Of a stretch of 64,000 nt of DNA, positions 26,779-40,118 are shown piece after piece. The notes beneath the pieces are model-generated. The model ran no database searches, had not been told where the DNA came from, and saw only the letters and a list, made by a program, of their open reading frames with translations. Both the position numbers and the translations under genes were made by a program. Positions within the stretch are counted from its first letter, which is position 1. Each line of letters opens with the position of its first letter. This DNA comes from Tanytarsus gracilentus (Eukaryota; Arthropoda; Insecta; Diptera; Chironomidae). The DNA lies in the NCBI GenBank assembly GCA_038502055.1, contig JAXRKN010000038.1, positions 5,022,001 through 5,086,000 on the forward strand, given 5' to 3'.

Positions 26779-29572
26779 TTTTAATCAACTTTTTATTTTT
26801 ACTTGCGAGAATATTTTACTTGAAGGTCACGCTTGATGTGAGTGCGAGATGAGATTCTAGAAGGATATACGAAGACTTCAATCAGAATCTCATTCTTCTA
26901 ACATGAAGAGGTGCTAATAAGCTAAGAAAATTTGATAATCTTAAATCTTTGAAAATATGTGGCGTTCTCTCTCTCTCTCGCTCATAAAATAAAATCATCG
27001 TCATCAACAACATGCATGTACAACGCCGCGTACATAACCTTACTTTTTTCTTCTTCTCTCTCGATAGTTCGAACAATAAATTATGAAATGTATACGCGGC
27101 TTTATTTCATCATCACACATAGATCTCTTTTATGAGATGATTTTGTTGTGTACACACGAAGGGAAAAATTTGAATGGGAATGGACAAAAAGTGATGTGAA
27201 TGTTCTCTTATTCTTGAAGCGCTCTTCTCTCACACCCGACAATTTCCATCTGGCGTTCGAGCATGTGTAAAATGTATAAGTCGCTCGCATACCAACACAT
27301 GCGGAAAGTCTCTCTCTCTCCCTTGGCCTCCGATGATACATAAACGTCTCGATTGCTTTTGCGTATATACGACGACACCGAAGAGCAGGCACAAAAGAAA
27401 GACACGCGACACGATGAGAACAAAAAAAAAGATTGTAAATGGAGAGAGAGCGCTCCATGCAGGGTTTTCACACCCCTCACATGAGTTAAAATAATATTAT
27501 TTTGTGATTATTTAATACAGAGCAAGTTCACTGAGCACCGGAAACCCTGCACATTGAGTTTTGTGTGAGAAACATAGCGGTGACATGGGGGAAAAATGTA
27601 CATTTGCTGCTGCTGCTGTACTTTTTGCCCACCAACACAATTTTAGATCTCGTTCATTATTTTTTTTGTACCTAAAGTCTTCTTTTTCTCTTTCACTCAT
27701 TCGCCCCTTCTCAAAATGCTTTTAACGTAATTTTATCTCATTTCTTAAAAATGCATTTATTAATTTTTATCTCTTAATTAATTCAATTAAAGTTTAATTA
27801 AAAAAATTTCAATGAAGTTAACGCCACAAATCGATTGTCAGTTAAATCCAAAAAAAAAGTTTTACAAAATGGCTTTTCTCAGTCACTCATTTAGTCTCGT
27901 TTTTTTGACGGATTTTATATTGTATTTATTTCTGCTGGTATTTCTTCTCTCATAATAATATCGATCGCTTTATCGCTACACGTACATCATTCATTTACAT
28001 ATATGAGTGTTATTGTATAAGACACAAGTCGAATATATGTACAACGCTCTCTGATTGTGACGCGCAACAAATAATTTAAAACTCTCTCGACATGTTTTAA
28101 ATTTCTCATTTCATTGCCTTCTCGCGAAGAAAAGAAGAAATAATTTTTTTAACTTCTTTCCAAACACCAAAAAAAATGAAAAGATATTGTTACGTAAAAA
28201 TGTGATGTCATTAACCTTCTCGGGCTAATTTTTGCGGCTAATACACAACACTGCCGGTATTTTTCTTATGTACGCAAAAGATTTGGTTTTCAAGACCATA
28301 TCAAGAAATATTTTTTGTATATATATATAAAGTGCTGTGTGTGTATAAGGAGACGTTCTGGGGTATTTTATATAGGCAAAGCCGAAAACAACCTTGAACT
28401 TGGGAATTTATACACACAGACTTTATACATTATGTACATATACTTTATACAAGGGGGCTCACATCGACGACGACGACACGTCATCAGTTACGTCACTTTC
28501 GATTTTTCTCGCTCTCATCGCACTGCTGTTTGAAAATAAAATGAAATGCAAACTTTTTTTTTTCTTAATAGAATTCTCATAGGAATAACTTTTTTTGTGT
28601 AAGTCAAAGCCACAGAAAAAAAGATCGATACTTTCGCGCATTGAAACAAGAAGAGAGAGAAAATAAAGTGTTTTAGTTTTTTTGACTTTGATCAATTTTA
28701 TGAACTTTAAGTGAATGCGTGTGTGTCTCAAGATATCCCCAAAAAAAGTAGTGTGTACATTTGAAAAACTGTACATGTACATACATGATTTCTTTGACGG
28801 TAGATGTAGTGATTGGCGCGGATCGAGTAAAAGGTTAATAAACCTTGCATCATTCTCTCTCACTCTTCGCTTACAATTTGCCGTTTTTTTCATTTAATTT
28901 TTTTTTCGTAAGCAAAAGCAAACCAAAGAAAGAAGAAGCGAAAAAAAAAGAAATGGGAAAATCAACATTGAAAGACACTTAGAGCGAGCAAAAAAGAAGG
29001 GAGAGAAGAAGAATCATTTAAAGGCTTTGATGGTTAACTAAAACTATTCGAGTTCATGCGAAGAACTATTGTTGGAGAGAAAATAAAACGAGTTTCTAGG
29101 AAAAAAATGGACTTATGTTGCATTGCTCGATAGCATAACTAATGATATTGCAAGAACTTGATATTGTTTAGATCGTAAATATTGTTTCGAATCAATCTAC
29201 TTTTTATGTACATTGATATGTGTGTGAGTAAAGTTATTATGTGGAGAGGCTTATGTAGATGCGGCCGCTACTGCTATGGCACTTTTTTTTCACACAGCAA
29301 AAGCACGGAGAGGTTACAGGAAAAAAAGAAGAAATAGAAGAGAGAACATGCAAAAAAATGGAGCAGCGATGCAATCAGGGGTGAAGGATATTTCCATTGA
29401 AAAAAAATATAAAGTAACATTGCACGTGTTTGTAATTTAGGTCACATTGAAAGTTTTCTCCCTTAGTTCGCACCTGCACAGGGCGCCTTAACAAAAAAAA
29501 TTTTGCGATGCGCTAAAATACATATCCGCGCGATATCGAAATGAATGAGCTTCAACTTTGCGTTTTTTAGTT

Positions 29573-29583
29573 ATGGCCGCCAT
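29573..29583. promoter_or_regulatory. Palindromic Pho/YY1-type double GCCAT site
   Basis: ATGGCCGCCAT contains two inverted copies of GCCAT, the core recognised by Pho/YY1. It sits in a relatively GC-rich, CpG-containing patch of the gene-poor region. An 11-bp match is weak evidence for function. Confidence 0.2.
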
Positions 29584-32500
29584 TTAACAAATAAAAAACA
29601 CAAAATTACCTTTTCCACACGAAATATGTATCTACACTAACAGCATTATTATTAAATATATATTTTCATTTCTTATTACTCTCTTTTTCGCCTCTTTAAA
29701 CTTGTATTTGTTCTTGAACGGTGTGCGAGAGAAATGAAATGAAGAATATAAGAAATGTCAAATCAAGCCTTAAAGTACTTGAAATAATTTCTTCACTATT
29801 CTATGTACATTTCTTACAATATTTTATGGATTTTTTTTAATAACAAAAAAAACTATACATGTTCATACAAGCACTTAAATTTTTCGACACTCTTGCATAT
29901 TTTTTTAATCGATTGTCACTTGAAAAGAAAAAGTTTTTTTTGCTTCATTTTTTTCTCATTTGGCATCTGCCGACATCTTGAACTTTTTTGTCGTAATTTT
30001 TTTTTGCCTTCACATCTTCTCATCTTTCCACTCTTTTTTTTACTGTGCACATCAATTTATGTGAGTGAGAGAGTAAAATCGAAAATCCACATTAAATGTT
30101 TTGTCTTGTTGGTGGCTTAAGTTTTTAATTTATGATTATTTTTTTTCTTTTACTAAAATCTACCTGTATTTTTTTTAATTTTGGAGTTTCGCAAAACTTG
30201 TTCGAGAATTATTTAATTTATCAAAACTCTTTCGACTCTATTGATGACTTGTCATCGACTACATATCGCTAAACATGCGAAAAGAGAAAACGAAAAAAAA
30301 TGCTCATTTGTGTATAAAATAGAAAAAATAAAATAAACGAAAAAAATGAGAATTATTGTGTAAGAAAATGGTTGTTGTTCCTCAATCCAATGTGTATTAA
30401 ATGGCGTTGCACAAACACTATTATCATCCGAAAAAAATAATATAATTTAACATGTACACCGTAATGTAATGAAATAAATTTATAATTAACTCTCGGCACT
30501 TTTTCGCCTTTGTTCGCGTTGATCTATAAAATCACTTTACTTTTGACGACTGTCAGAGTGAATTTTATTTTTCATAGAGAAATTTTCGTTTGGTGAATGA
30601 AATAAATTGGCAAGGAGGAGGACTGTCTAAGAAAGCTGAGTTAAAGTTGAGTCACAAAGTCGATGTTGCCAGATTCGCATCGACTCAGCTGATTTTTATG
30701 AGGCAAAAGCGGGCGTCCCCTCCCGCATGAAATTGTTTACATTCCCAGAGTAACTTATATATATATATGTGAATCAGACGACGAGTCTTTGCCATGTTGC
30801 CACATTTTTTTTTGCGGTTTTATATTAAATTCATTTATATATTTTTTGGCTAAAACTTTACATTCTAGAACATGCAATGATGAGTACAATTTTTTTTAGA
30901 AAATGTCGGATATTGAGCGAGAGAGAAGACGAAGTGAAATACGAATAAAGTTTTTTCTTCATGTATACATGAATGTCCCTCGAAAGAAGAAGAAATAAAA
31001 CACGAAAAAATCAACAATAAAAACAACAGTCAGAACCCATTTTTACAATAAGCACTCTCGTCGACGACGGAGCTCCGGCACAGCAGCGGAGAGTGAGAGA
31101 GAGAAAATGTACAGTCTTTTTAAAATCATTATACGTATGCGGGACCTCCGAAAAAAAAATCAATATCATCATCACGATTTATCTCTCAACAACTTCGTTG
31201 TCGTCAGTAATGTCGCATTTAAGTTTTTTTACTTTTTCTATGCTTTCACGCCAATTTAATTGTTACATTTTTAACTGCAATTTTTTGAACAGAAGAAAAT
31301 AGTTGAATGAACTGCGAAAATCTAGTTTCGTAATTCCGTCCCCCGGATTTCGCGCACACACACCTCATTCGATCAAAAAAGCAGCGAAAACTAATTTTCA
31401 TGTCTGATTCTTGTGTTTTATTTTTTTTCTCCATGTTCCCTCACATCGCATCGCACATTTCTATATAATTGTAGCGTATGTACAAGTTTATTTTCTCTCA
31501 TGGATCGTCTTTTGTGTGTTGTGCTGCTGCTCTCACTTTTCGGGTTAATTAAAATTTTTATATACATAAATATATTGAATTGTATGCCGATATGTTGTTG
31601 GGTGATACATTCGGGGAGAAAGAGAGCAAACGAGCGGAGCGAGAATGGAATAAAGTGAAATAATATGTATGAAAAAGAGGCGAAGAATGTATAGTAAATG
31701 GTTACGGAATTACGAATACTATTGCACTTTTTCTGATTTCTGAACATCGAGAATTAATTTCCAAAGACTCTTTTTCCCATCATCCATTATCTTATTTTTC
31801 TTCTTCGCTTTTCTAGAATTTAGAATTGAGAAAAAATTTTACTGCATTTTATGCTCGAATCGAAAAAAAAATGCTCAAATAAATTGAAAGATTAAAGTTT
31901 ATCGCCATTATGCATAATAAATTTTTTCTTTCCTTTTTTCCAATATCATTTCTCGCTGTGAGACTTCCAAATTACAATAAAACTTTTTTTTTCTTCCTAT
32001 ACTAAACCTCAAATCTTGCAAACCTCAAATTTTTCCACGCACATATTTAGCCGAAAATTTCCATTCACTTTATTCATACATGATTTTTACTAAACTTTAT
32101 GATGGCAGAAAAAAAATTATTCACTTACTTTTATTGTTTTCGAAAGTAATTTAATTGAAAATTGATGTTGAAATTTTTTTTTGTAATCTTTCTCTCACTC
32201 CGAGTAGCGTTTTTTTTCTTTCTCGGACTGCTTCCTTCTTCTTTTTCAAAATGCCGATTTTCAATCAAGTTTTTACGCTTCGCATTCACTTTTTCACGGC
32301 TTCATTCATTTGCAAATGTGATAAAAACACTTAAATAACTAAAGACTAGAGTTATTTAATATTTATTTACACTAATTTTATCGCAAAATTCTTTTTTATT
32401 CTTAACACCTTTTTTCACGAGCTTGGATTTTTGACAGCTTAGGTGAATGTAGAGGGAGCGTTTGCGCCGCTATTGGGTATTTTTTATGGATTGCGGCAGA

Positions 32501-32924
32501 GGTCGCATTGCAGCATGCTTTGTGAGCGTAGAATAAAGAGGGACGTTTGAAAAGCATAAAATATACGTTAGCAACATTACATAGTTTTTTATGATTCATA
32601 AGAGAGAAAAATTATGAAATTATATTTAATGAACTATTTAAATGTTAATTAAGAATAAAAATATATAAAGTACACACATTGTTGTGACCTACCATGTGTG
32701 CTCCCTTTACGTTATCAATTAATCAATCAATTATAAAATTAAAAAATTGAAAAATTAAAGACTAAATTTGTTTAAAAAATCACAGTTCTCACTCCTTAAA
32801 TATTCGATCATGAATTTTCGATTTATGAAATATCCAACCCACTAAATTCATCTTTTTCCAAGTACTTTCGCACATAATTTTATATCACTCAATCTATACG
32901 ATTGTGATTGTTTTCTTTCATTTT

Positions 32925-33157
32925 TAGGGTATCATCATGTGGAACCTTTTCTTGCTGTCAAGCACCTCATAAATTTCGATCATTTTATTGCTATAATCCT
33001 CCTCGATTTCCGGAAAGCAATCGGAGAGGAAAATAAGTCGATGTCTAAGCCCTTTTTCAAATTTCGAAGCACTTTTGATGGGAAAGGGATTTACTCTGAG
33101 AAACGTCACGTGTTGCATGCAGTTAAAAAATCTTTTTATGATATTGGATTGCATTAA
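32925..33157. other. Unassigned stretch open on both strands
   Basis: About 75 codons are open on the plus strand (32939-33157) and on the minus strand (33154-32924). Composition is less AT-biased than the surroundings and fairly complex. No family was recognised. It could be an exon, a decayed coding fragment or chance. Confidence 0.2.
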
Positions 33158-36100
33158 TTTTATGCTCTCAACTGAATGAGATTTTTCTTGATGATCTCCT
33201 GCTCAATTCAGTCGATGAACTTCCGGAATGACTTAAAAAATTTGCAAATAAATTTCCATCGATAAAATTCGACTAAATCGGAAGATGCGAAAGTCGTGAC
33301 ATGAATAGAAATTGATGAATTCTGAAAGCTCTCCTTTTGAATGTCTCCATGTGAGTTTTAATGAAAGAAAAGTTTCTTCTTTGAATAAAACAAACTTATT
33401 CATTTCACATCGTTGGTGCTACACGCAGGTGTGCTTAACATGAAAAAGCCACATTTTAATGCTCCGTGGAACTTTGAATAAAAATGAAAAGAGGAAAATT
33501 TCTGAACCACACTCACACCGCGAGTCATGTTTAATGACTGAATTGTGCCTTTTCGTGAGTTTACACTCAGCGGTTGATGCCCTTGGCACTGCTCACATTT
33601 TTTTAGGTTATTCATTTAAATTATAATCAACTGACAAGAGAACGCAACTGGAGAATTTGATCAGCATGAAATATCCAAAATAAAAGTCATTCATGTGTCA
33701 TCGCGATAAAATTCTAATATCTGTACATAAATATCAGCATTCAATGAGGAGCGCAAGTGTCTTCTTCTTTCTTCGAATACTCAAACTGAATTTCAACGAC
33801 TGAATACAAAATTAGATCAATGAGAAAGAGCTTTCGGCATTTTTCTCTTCTCGCCTTTTTTTCATAAATCGCTTTTTTCTCCTCATTGATGCAGCGAGAA
33901 TTGAAGAAAAAGTTTTGATCCTCAATGAACTTTTTATGCGACTTAACTTTTTTTATTTAAGAAGGTTATGACAAATTGGGGAAGTTTTAAAAGAGAAGTG
34001 AGGTTAATTTTTTTGTCAGAAAACTTTTAAAGTAGAAAGTGCTTTGGGATGCCTTAAAATTCGAGGAAGAGTTTAATCATCCATGACGCTCTCCGATTGT
34101 AATTCACAAAAAATTCACGTAAGCGAAAAAAATTTCCAATTTAACTTTGTTAAAAATTTTTGGAGCATAATTTTGGAAAATTTCGACCCTTGAAAATTAA
34201 TCAAAAACTTGAAACATTCAAAAAACTTCGATTATAATCGCGATTAGATTGAAAAACTTTTCTTCACATTTTGCAGGTGTTGAAAAACTCTCAAGATAGA
34301 TTTTTTAAATTATTGATCATCTTGAGTCTTTCTCATTTAAATTCATTAGGATCTTTTAGTGTGAATTCCTAATTAGACTCCCATTGTTATGCTAATTATT
34401 GTTTTAATTTATTTAATGAGTTTGAAACATCCTATTTAGAGTGAAATTTACATTAATTATCATAATAATGATTTTGCCTTTCTTACCTCGCCCACCCCAA
34501 GTAATGCTATCACGATTCACCAATTTAAGTTACTTTGTTTAATTTTGGTATCGATTAAACATCAAGAAATTCAATTTTCAATTTCAACGTTCACGTTTCA
34601 GTTTTGTAGAAATTTAAATCAATAAAAGGGAGGAAAATAAATTTAATTTTAAATGTGATTGAAATTTTTCAATTAATTATTTTGTAACTATCGAAAATTT
34701 ACATCCCAACGAAGCCTTTCAATTTGCTACCAGCAATTTCATTTGATTTATTTGATTTTGGTGCTTCAAATGTTTGCTCTCGCACGCTTTTACTATACAG
34801 ATCGATTTTCAATCAATCGTCACACATGTGTTACGGCAATAAAATACCTCTTGGCAAAATTCAATATATTGTGACGTTTACAACGTAACACATTTTCACA
34901 ATGCCATGTTATAGTAATTTTTACCCCCTTCATGCATATTTACAGCTACATAAAATATGACAAGATTGAGATTTTTTGCCGCTGTATTTAACCTGAAGAC
35001 ATTTTCATGTGTATGAAATTTTTATGTTGAATAATTTGAAATACTTTCAGCGTTAACTAAAAACACGCTTGAGAATTCTGCCAACTTCCCACATTTACCA
35101 AGCCTCTGCGGAAACAAAACATAAAGCTTACTTTAAAGCTCTCATGAAATTTCAGCAACACGACTGTAGAATTTATTTTTTTATGTTGTTTGTTAAAGCT
35201 TTTCTTACATAGAATCCATAATGCCTATAGGGATTGTAAAAATGTTCTCGATGCGAGAATTTCAATGGATATTTTAACTTAATTGAATGAATTATGTTTT
35301 CTGAGAAAATCTGAGTCTACATTTATGATTAAGTTTGAATGCATTTCATTTATTGTATGGCTTGACATAATTTATAAAATTTAACGAATTATTTTAAATA
35401 AGTTTAAGTTTTTACTCAAAAATTATGGACTTACAAAAAAAGAGAATTTTTAAATTAAAAAAGGTTTAATTAAAAAAAACGATTGAATTTTTTGTTAAAT
35501 TTCTACAGATTAAATTTAGAGGCTTATCGTCTTTAAATTTTTTAGTTGATTTAATTAATTTTAATACAAAACCGTTAACGTTTATTATCTAATGCTTGCT
35601 TCATGAATTAATGACCTCTTAATCCATAACGAAGCCTAAAAAGATATTTTAAATTTTTAGAGCTTTCTTGCCTAGCAACATCTGTAAATTGGATTTTACA
35701 AATCGTTCTGCAGTGAATTGAAAATGTGAAGACCTTTTTTATAGTCTCTTAGGGAAATCTTTTTCAGCTGAATAAATTATCACTGGAGAAAGAGAAAATA
35801 TTAACTTTTTTTCAAGCTCTTTAATGAACCTTTTTCTTTTCACGCTTCTCAATGTTGCACAAGAAATTAAGAAATCGTGATTGAGCTTTTCACATCGCAT
35901 CTCAATCATAATCATCGCGTTGATGAAAAACTCACGAGTGCATGTAAAAGAAAAAGCAAACTTGTGAAATAATGAACTTCCTTCATGAATGTATAAAAGG
36001 AGAAAATTCTTCTCGCTATTGAGCGAAAATAAAAGAAGAAATAAATTCCCATTTTCTCGCTCTATTTTCCTTCTCTGATTATAACCATACACAGCTATTA

Positions 36101-36990
36101 TAGGACATACACTCACACATATCGTTTATGGTATTGATTTGCGAAGCATTTCTTTCACATGAGCGAAAGTTTTCATGTTTTGCAATATTGGCTTATTTTT
36201 TTGTTGGAAATATTTCACTTTAATCATCATCAACGAGCCAGATTGCACCGAAATAGAGAAGAAAATTTATGACAAAGTTCCTTCCACGCTTTGCTGCCTC
36301 GCAATTGATTTAAATGCACAAAGTGCCAATGCAGTTCATTTTTTTATCTATGAACAAAATTTCCATGCACATCTCTAAAATGGTTTTTTAGTGCCAGTTC
36401 TATCTTTGAAATTTCAGCTCATAGGAGAGCAATAAAATGGTTTTTCTCTCTCTCTTGCTTTTATGCTCCAGTATTGCCATAAAAAATTAGATTATCAAAG
36501 AAATTGTGTCGCTCGTAAAGTTGCTCTTATCACACTCTTGCGCGTCTTTAAAATGGGAGTTGACGTTTCATTAACTAGTCATTAAAAATTATTTCTTAGA
36601 TAAAAATTGTTTTTTTTTATGTTTTTAGGGATTTTTAATTTAGACAAAAATTCACAAAATCTTAAAAATTTTATTTGAGTTGAAAAAAATTAATAACTTT
36701 TTAAAAGATGTTTAGTGAAAAATATTAATTTTTATTAAAAGATTCTAAAGATCTTAAGACCAATAAAGTTATACAAAAAAAGCTTTCTCGAAATTCTTCA
36801 AATCGAGCATGTTTGCACAACAAAGTTAATTTAGAAACTAGAAATTGTTATAAAAAAAATTACATTGCTTTTTAATTTTGTTCTACTCCAAGAAAAAAGC
36901 TTTGAAAAAATTGCGGAAATGTCGAACATTATTATAGTGATATCAATTTATTTTTCAACAACTTTCCTCCTTCACACGGTCAATCGTTCA

Positions 36991-37547
36991 ATGATAATGC
37001 AAGAAGTAAAAACAATTTTGATATTTTTTCAAATAATTTTTCTGTGCAGATCTCAGCAAATTTCAGATGTTTCACCTGATCAAGCGATGCAGATGGCATC
37101 AAAAATGAAAGCATGTGTACCGGTTAAACCTGGCGAAAACTTAGGAAATTATAAGGAAAAAATACTCGGTCAGTGGTTTGTAGTGAAGATTTATGACGGA
37201 CCCTTAGAAGAAAATCATCCAATTCCACCTATCGTGCTCTCAAAACATCCCGTCACCAATCAATTTATAATCGAAGGAGAATGTCGACGTGAGAAAATTT
37301 TTTTAATCACGTGAAATTACAAGTTATAAAATTTCAGCTCTTGGTGCCATAAAAATTCCTATTGATATGCCGCAACATGGTCGCATGGATTTGAAACATA
37401 ATATGTCCATTTCTTTAATGGGGGCTCCAATAGACTTTGTTTTGAATATTAAAGGAACGCTTTTAGGTGAAAGACTTTCAATCAAATAATAAATTAAAAA
37501 ATTAAAACTTTTTAGGTTTGGTTATCGGTTGTGGTTCGGCCGTTTAA
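36991..37547 (+). CDS. Short lipocalin-like secreted protein
   Basis: Three exons: 36991-37288, 37338-37466, 37516-37547 (459 bases, 152 residues), with introns of about 49 bp each; phases agree. The ATG at 36991 begins a signal peptide (hydrophobic ILIFFQIIFLC, probable cleavage after CRS). The open frame extends further upstream, but its earlier ATGs give less typical leaders. The mature part has Cys-x-PVKP and KEKILGQWFVVKIYDG, which resembles the first strand motif (GxW) of lipocalins. It ends with LVIGCG, reminiscent of the YxxVxxC strand. At 152 residues it is shorter than the usual 170-200, and the last exon adds only ten codons, so it may be truncated or divergent. The lipocalin assignment is tentative. 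Confidence 0.5.
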
Positions 37548-38435
37548 AAAATTTTTTATATTTTCGTCTCTTCTTCTTGTATTTTTTCTCTCCCTCCTCG
37601 GTGTTTTCTTCCTTCTATTTTCAATAAATTCCTCCTCTCCCCCTCCTATTTTTCTTTTTCCTGCTCCTCTCACCTGGGCTTTCTTCCTGTAATGGCTTGT
37701 GACACATTGAAAGTTATTGCATAGTTTATGGAGAAATGCATTTGAGGACGAAAAGAAAAAAATCTGTAAATCAATGGCACTTGCATGCTATTTGTATTGA
37801 TTTTCTCTTCTGATTCGTACATAAGTGGAGTTGCTGAGCAAGTTCTATCATTCTAATGCACATTGCATGTTTTAAAGCGATTTCTTGTAAATAAATTAGA
37901 AGCTCAACTCAACAATAATTTTGTGCTTTAATTCATAAACACAATTCTAGTCACTATAATTCAGACTTGAATAGCAAAAGACATAAAAATTAAAAAATTC
38001 TCCGACATTGTAAATACAAATTAAATTAAAGTCATCAATAATTTTTTCACGAAGCGAACACTGATGGATGGTTGAAAAGTATTGATTGGAAATGGACATG
38101 AGAATTGCATTGAACGTTTGAAAAATTAATGATCAAGAGGAATGACGTGAAAAATTTTAATGTTAACGAACTTTTAAGAATTAAAGACTGAAAAGTTTTA
38201 ACTAAATTAAAAAATAATTTTAGCTTTTTAATGAATTTTATTAAAAACTATCACGTCCATCAGACAAAATTAATGTATTTTTTCTTGTGTGTCATAGTTA
38301 TTGGTGGTCATAGTAACAATCTGTCTTTATCAAATTATTTTATGCGGTATTTCGTAAAATTTTGCTCTCATAACTCATTTTTCTAGATAAAATTAATTAA
38401 CAAAATTATTTCATTAATTTAGGAGAAATTTATCA
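37548..38435. other. Intergenic spacer between converging genes
   Basis: CT-rich then AT-rich spacer between the lipocalin-like gene (+) and DUS1L (-). A TTTATT at 38237-38242 (AATAAA on the minus strand) is a plausible polyadenylation signal for DUS1L. No gene seen. Confidence 0.4.
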
Positions 38436-40118
38436 TCATTCAACCTTAATTATTTGCTGTTCTGAAATGTCTTGCTCGACATCAACATTGATTCTATGTC
38501 CAATGCAAGCGAGTTTCTCCTCGAGGCATTTCGCCTTGCAACATACTTTACAAAGCTTACTAAGACATTTTTGGCCTCGACTATTAGTGCACCGTTCGGC
38601 CTGACAAACCACTTCTCTACGGTCCTTCTTGATTCTTGCCGTGTGCTCTAAACGCTTTAATTTCTTCAAGTACTTTTTGCTCACAACGTTTCCCTCTCTG
38701 TCAAAATATTGCTTCTTCTTTTTCTCCTTGACTTCACATTGCGAGTCTTCCTCCATCATTTCCTCCTCTTTCGCACGTTCTTCGGGGGATTTTCGGTAGT
38801 AAGGCTGACATAGCCATGGTGGAATCTTTAGATTGTAATCAGGCACGTAATCTTCACTCTGCGACTCTCCATCCCATACAATTAAACCATCGTGAATTGG
38901 CTTGTACTTTTCAGCTATTCGATTGATGACATTACGAAAGCTCTCAATGTCTCGGGCGACGGCCATTTGTGTTTGCAAAGTAGTATTTGATTTGAGGACA
39001 AGTCTATTTGAAAAATGAGATTTTTTCATTACACAAATTGAATTTGGTAAATATATTTTTTCACTCACAAATGCTGAAACATTTTAAATAAATGTCCACG
39101 AATGAAGCTGTTACCAGATGGCGGGTATTTTTCAGCAATATCCAAGTACTCGAGACCTGCATCCCATACAGTTGGCGTTACACCCTCGAAGAAGAAGGGA
39201 TTGTGAAGATTGCCTTCGGCTGACATGACCCCGTTAACGCCAGTCTCTTCTATGCATCGCTCGACATCTCGAAGACAACAAATATTTCCATTCGCCAGTA
39301 CCGGAATATTTACGCTCTCACGCACCTTCTTAATGATATTCCAATCAGCTATCCCCGTCATCTGTCCCTTCATCTCGCGAGTTCGTCCATGCACAGTTAA
39401 GAGTTGAGCTCCAGCACGCTCGAGCATTTGAGCGTATTTTATCGTTTTATTGACATCATCGAAAACTCTTATTTTACACGTGACTGGAACATTAAGGTTC
39501 TTATGCAGTGTACTGACTGTGAAAGAAAGAGAAAAGGTGGATTTAGCTTTTTCGTAGAAATGTACGGATTTACTGTTATTTACCGATCTCTGTCAAAAGC
39601 TCCCACTCATCTTGAAGAAAGGATCCGTAATGGCCTCGTTTTGCTGTCACATGCACAAATTGAGCGAAATGAAAAATGCGAAATTAATTATCCTAAAAAC
39701 ACACACACATACCTATTTGTTGCGGACAACCTAAATTAATATCAATACCGTCGCAATAGTCTTGAGCGAGAAGAGCAGCTTCGAGCACAATCTTTGGGTC
39801 ATTACCGCAAAACTGTATGAGCAGTGGTCGGTCTTCAGGGCATGTTTGAAGAGCATCGATTCGATAGCGTCGATCTGATATGAAACACTTGCTGTGATAC
39901 ATTGGCGTATAGCACAACTGTGCACCATGACGACGAGAGAGGAGTCTCCATGCAAGCTCACTGGCATCGACCATGGGGGCAACGACAAATTTTGGTGAAC
40001 CTAGAACTTTTTCATAGAACTCAAAACCACTCAATTTTGGCTGTCTCAATGACGCTGGGATTGGAAAAGTCGATACTTCTGTCTCATTCACATCGTCTTC
40101 ATCCTTAACTCTAGTCAT
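38436..40118 (-). CDS. DUS1L: tRNA-dihydrouridine synthase, DUS1L type
   Basis: Reduces uridine to dihydrouridine in the D-loop of tRNA (position 16/17 class) using FMN and NAD(P)H. Four exons: 40118-39713, 39643-39584, 39516-39069, 39003-38436 (1,482 bases, 493 residues), with introns of 65-69 bp. The N-terminal TIM barrel has FVVAPMVDASELAWRLLSRR and DINLGCPQQIAKRGHYGSFL, with the catalytic Cys near residue 131. It also shows VPVTCKIRVF, LLTVHGRTREMKG, IPVLANGNI and GVMSAEGNLHNP. The C terminus holds a Lys-rich segment followed by a Cys-rich region (QKCLSKLCKVCCKAKC) matching the metal-binding-like tail of DUS1L. All key residues seem present. Confidence 0.95.

Larger units (their letters stand above)
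26779..36990. other. Ten-kilobase gene-poor region
   Basis: No coding region with family features on either strand. It contains many short GAGAGA, TCTCTC and TATATA tracts and poly(A)/poly(T) runs, with a few more GC-rich patches near 29460-29585, 30650-30790 and 31060-31090. Those could be promoters or regulatory elements, for example far-upstream kismet exons or enhancers, but nothing in the sequence fixes a transcript. Open frames of 60-145 codons here have biased, low-complexity composition. Confidence 0.5.

Noticed and set aside
28459..28893. 144-codon minus-strand frame
   Set aside because: Low-complexity Lys/Ser/Phe composition in a simple-repeat region; no supporting feature.
29180..29200. 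TTCGAATC resembling a tRNA T-arm
   Set aside because: No matching acceptor, D or anticodon arms around it; no tRNA was found anywhere in the window.
39404..39739. Plus-strand frame of 111 codons
   Set aside because: Overlaps DUS1L exons and introns on the other strand, whose protein and splice sites are clear.
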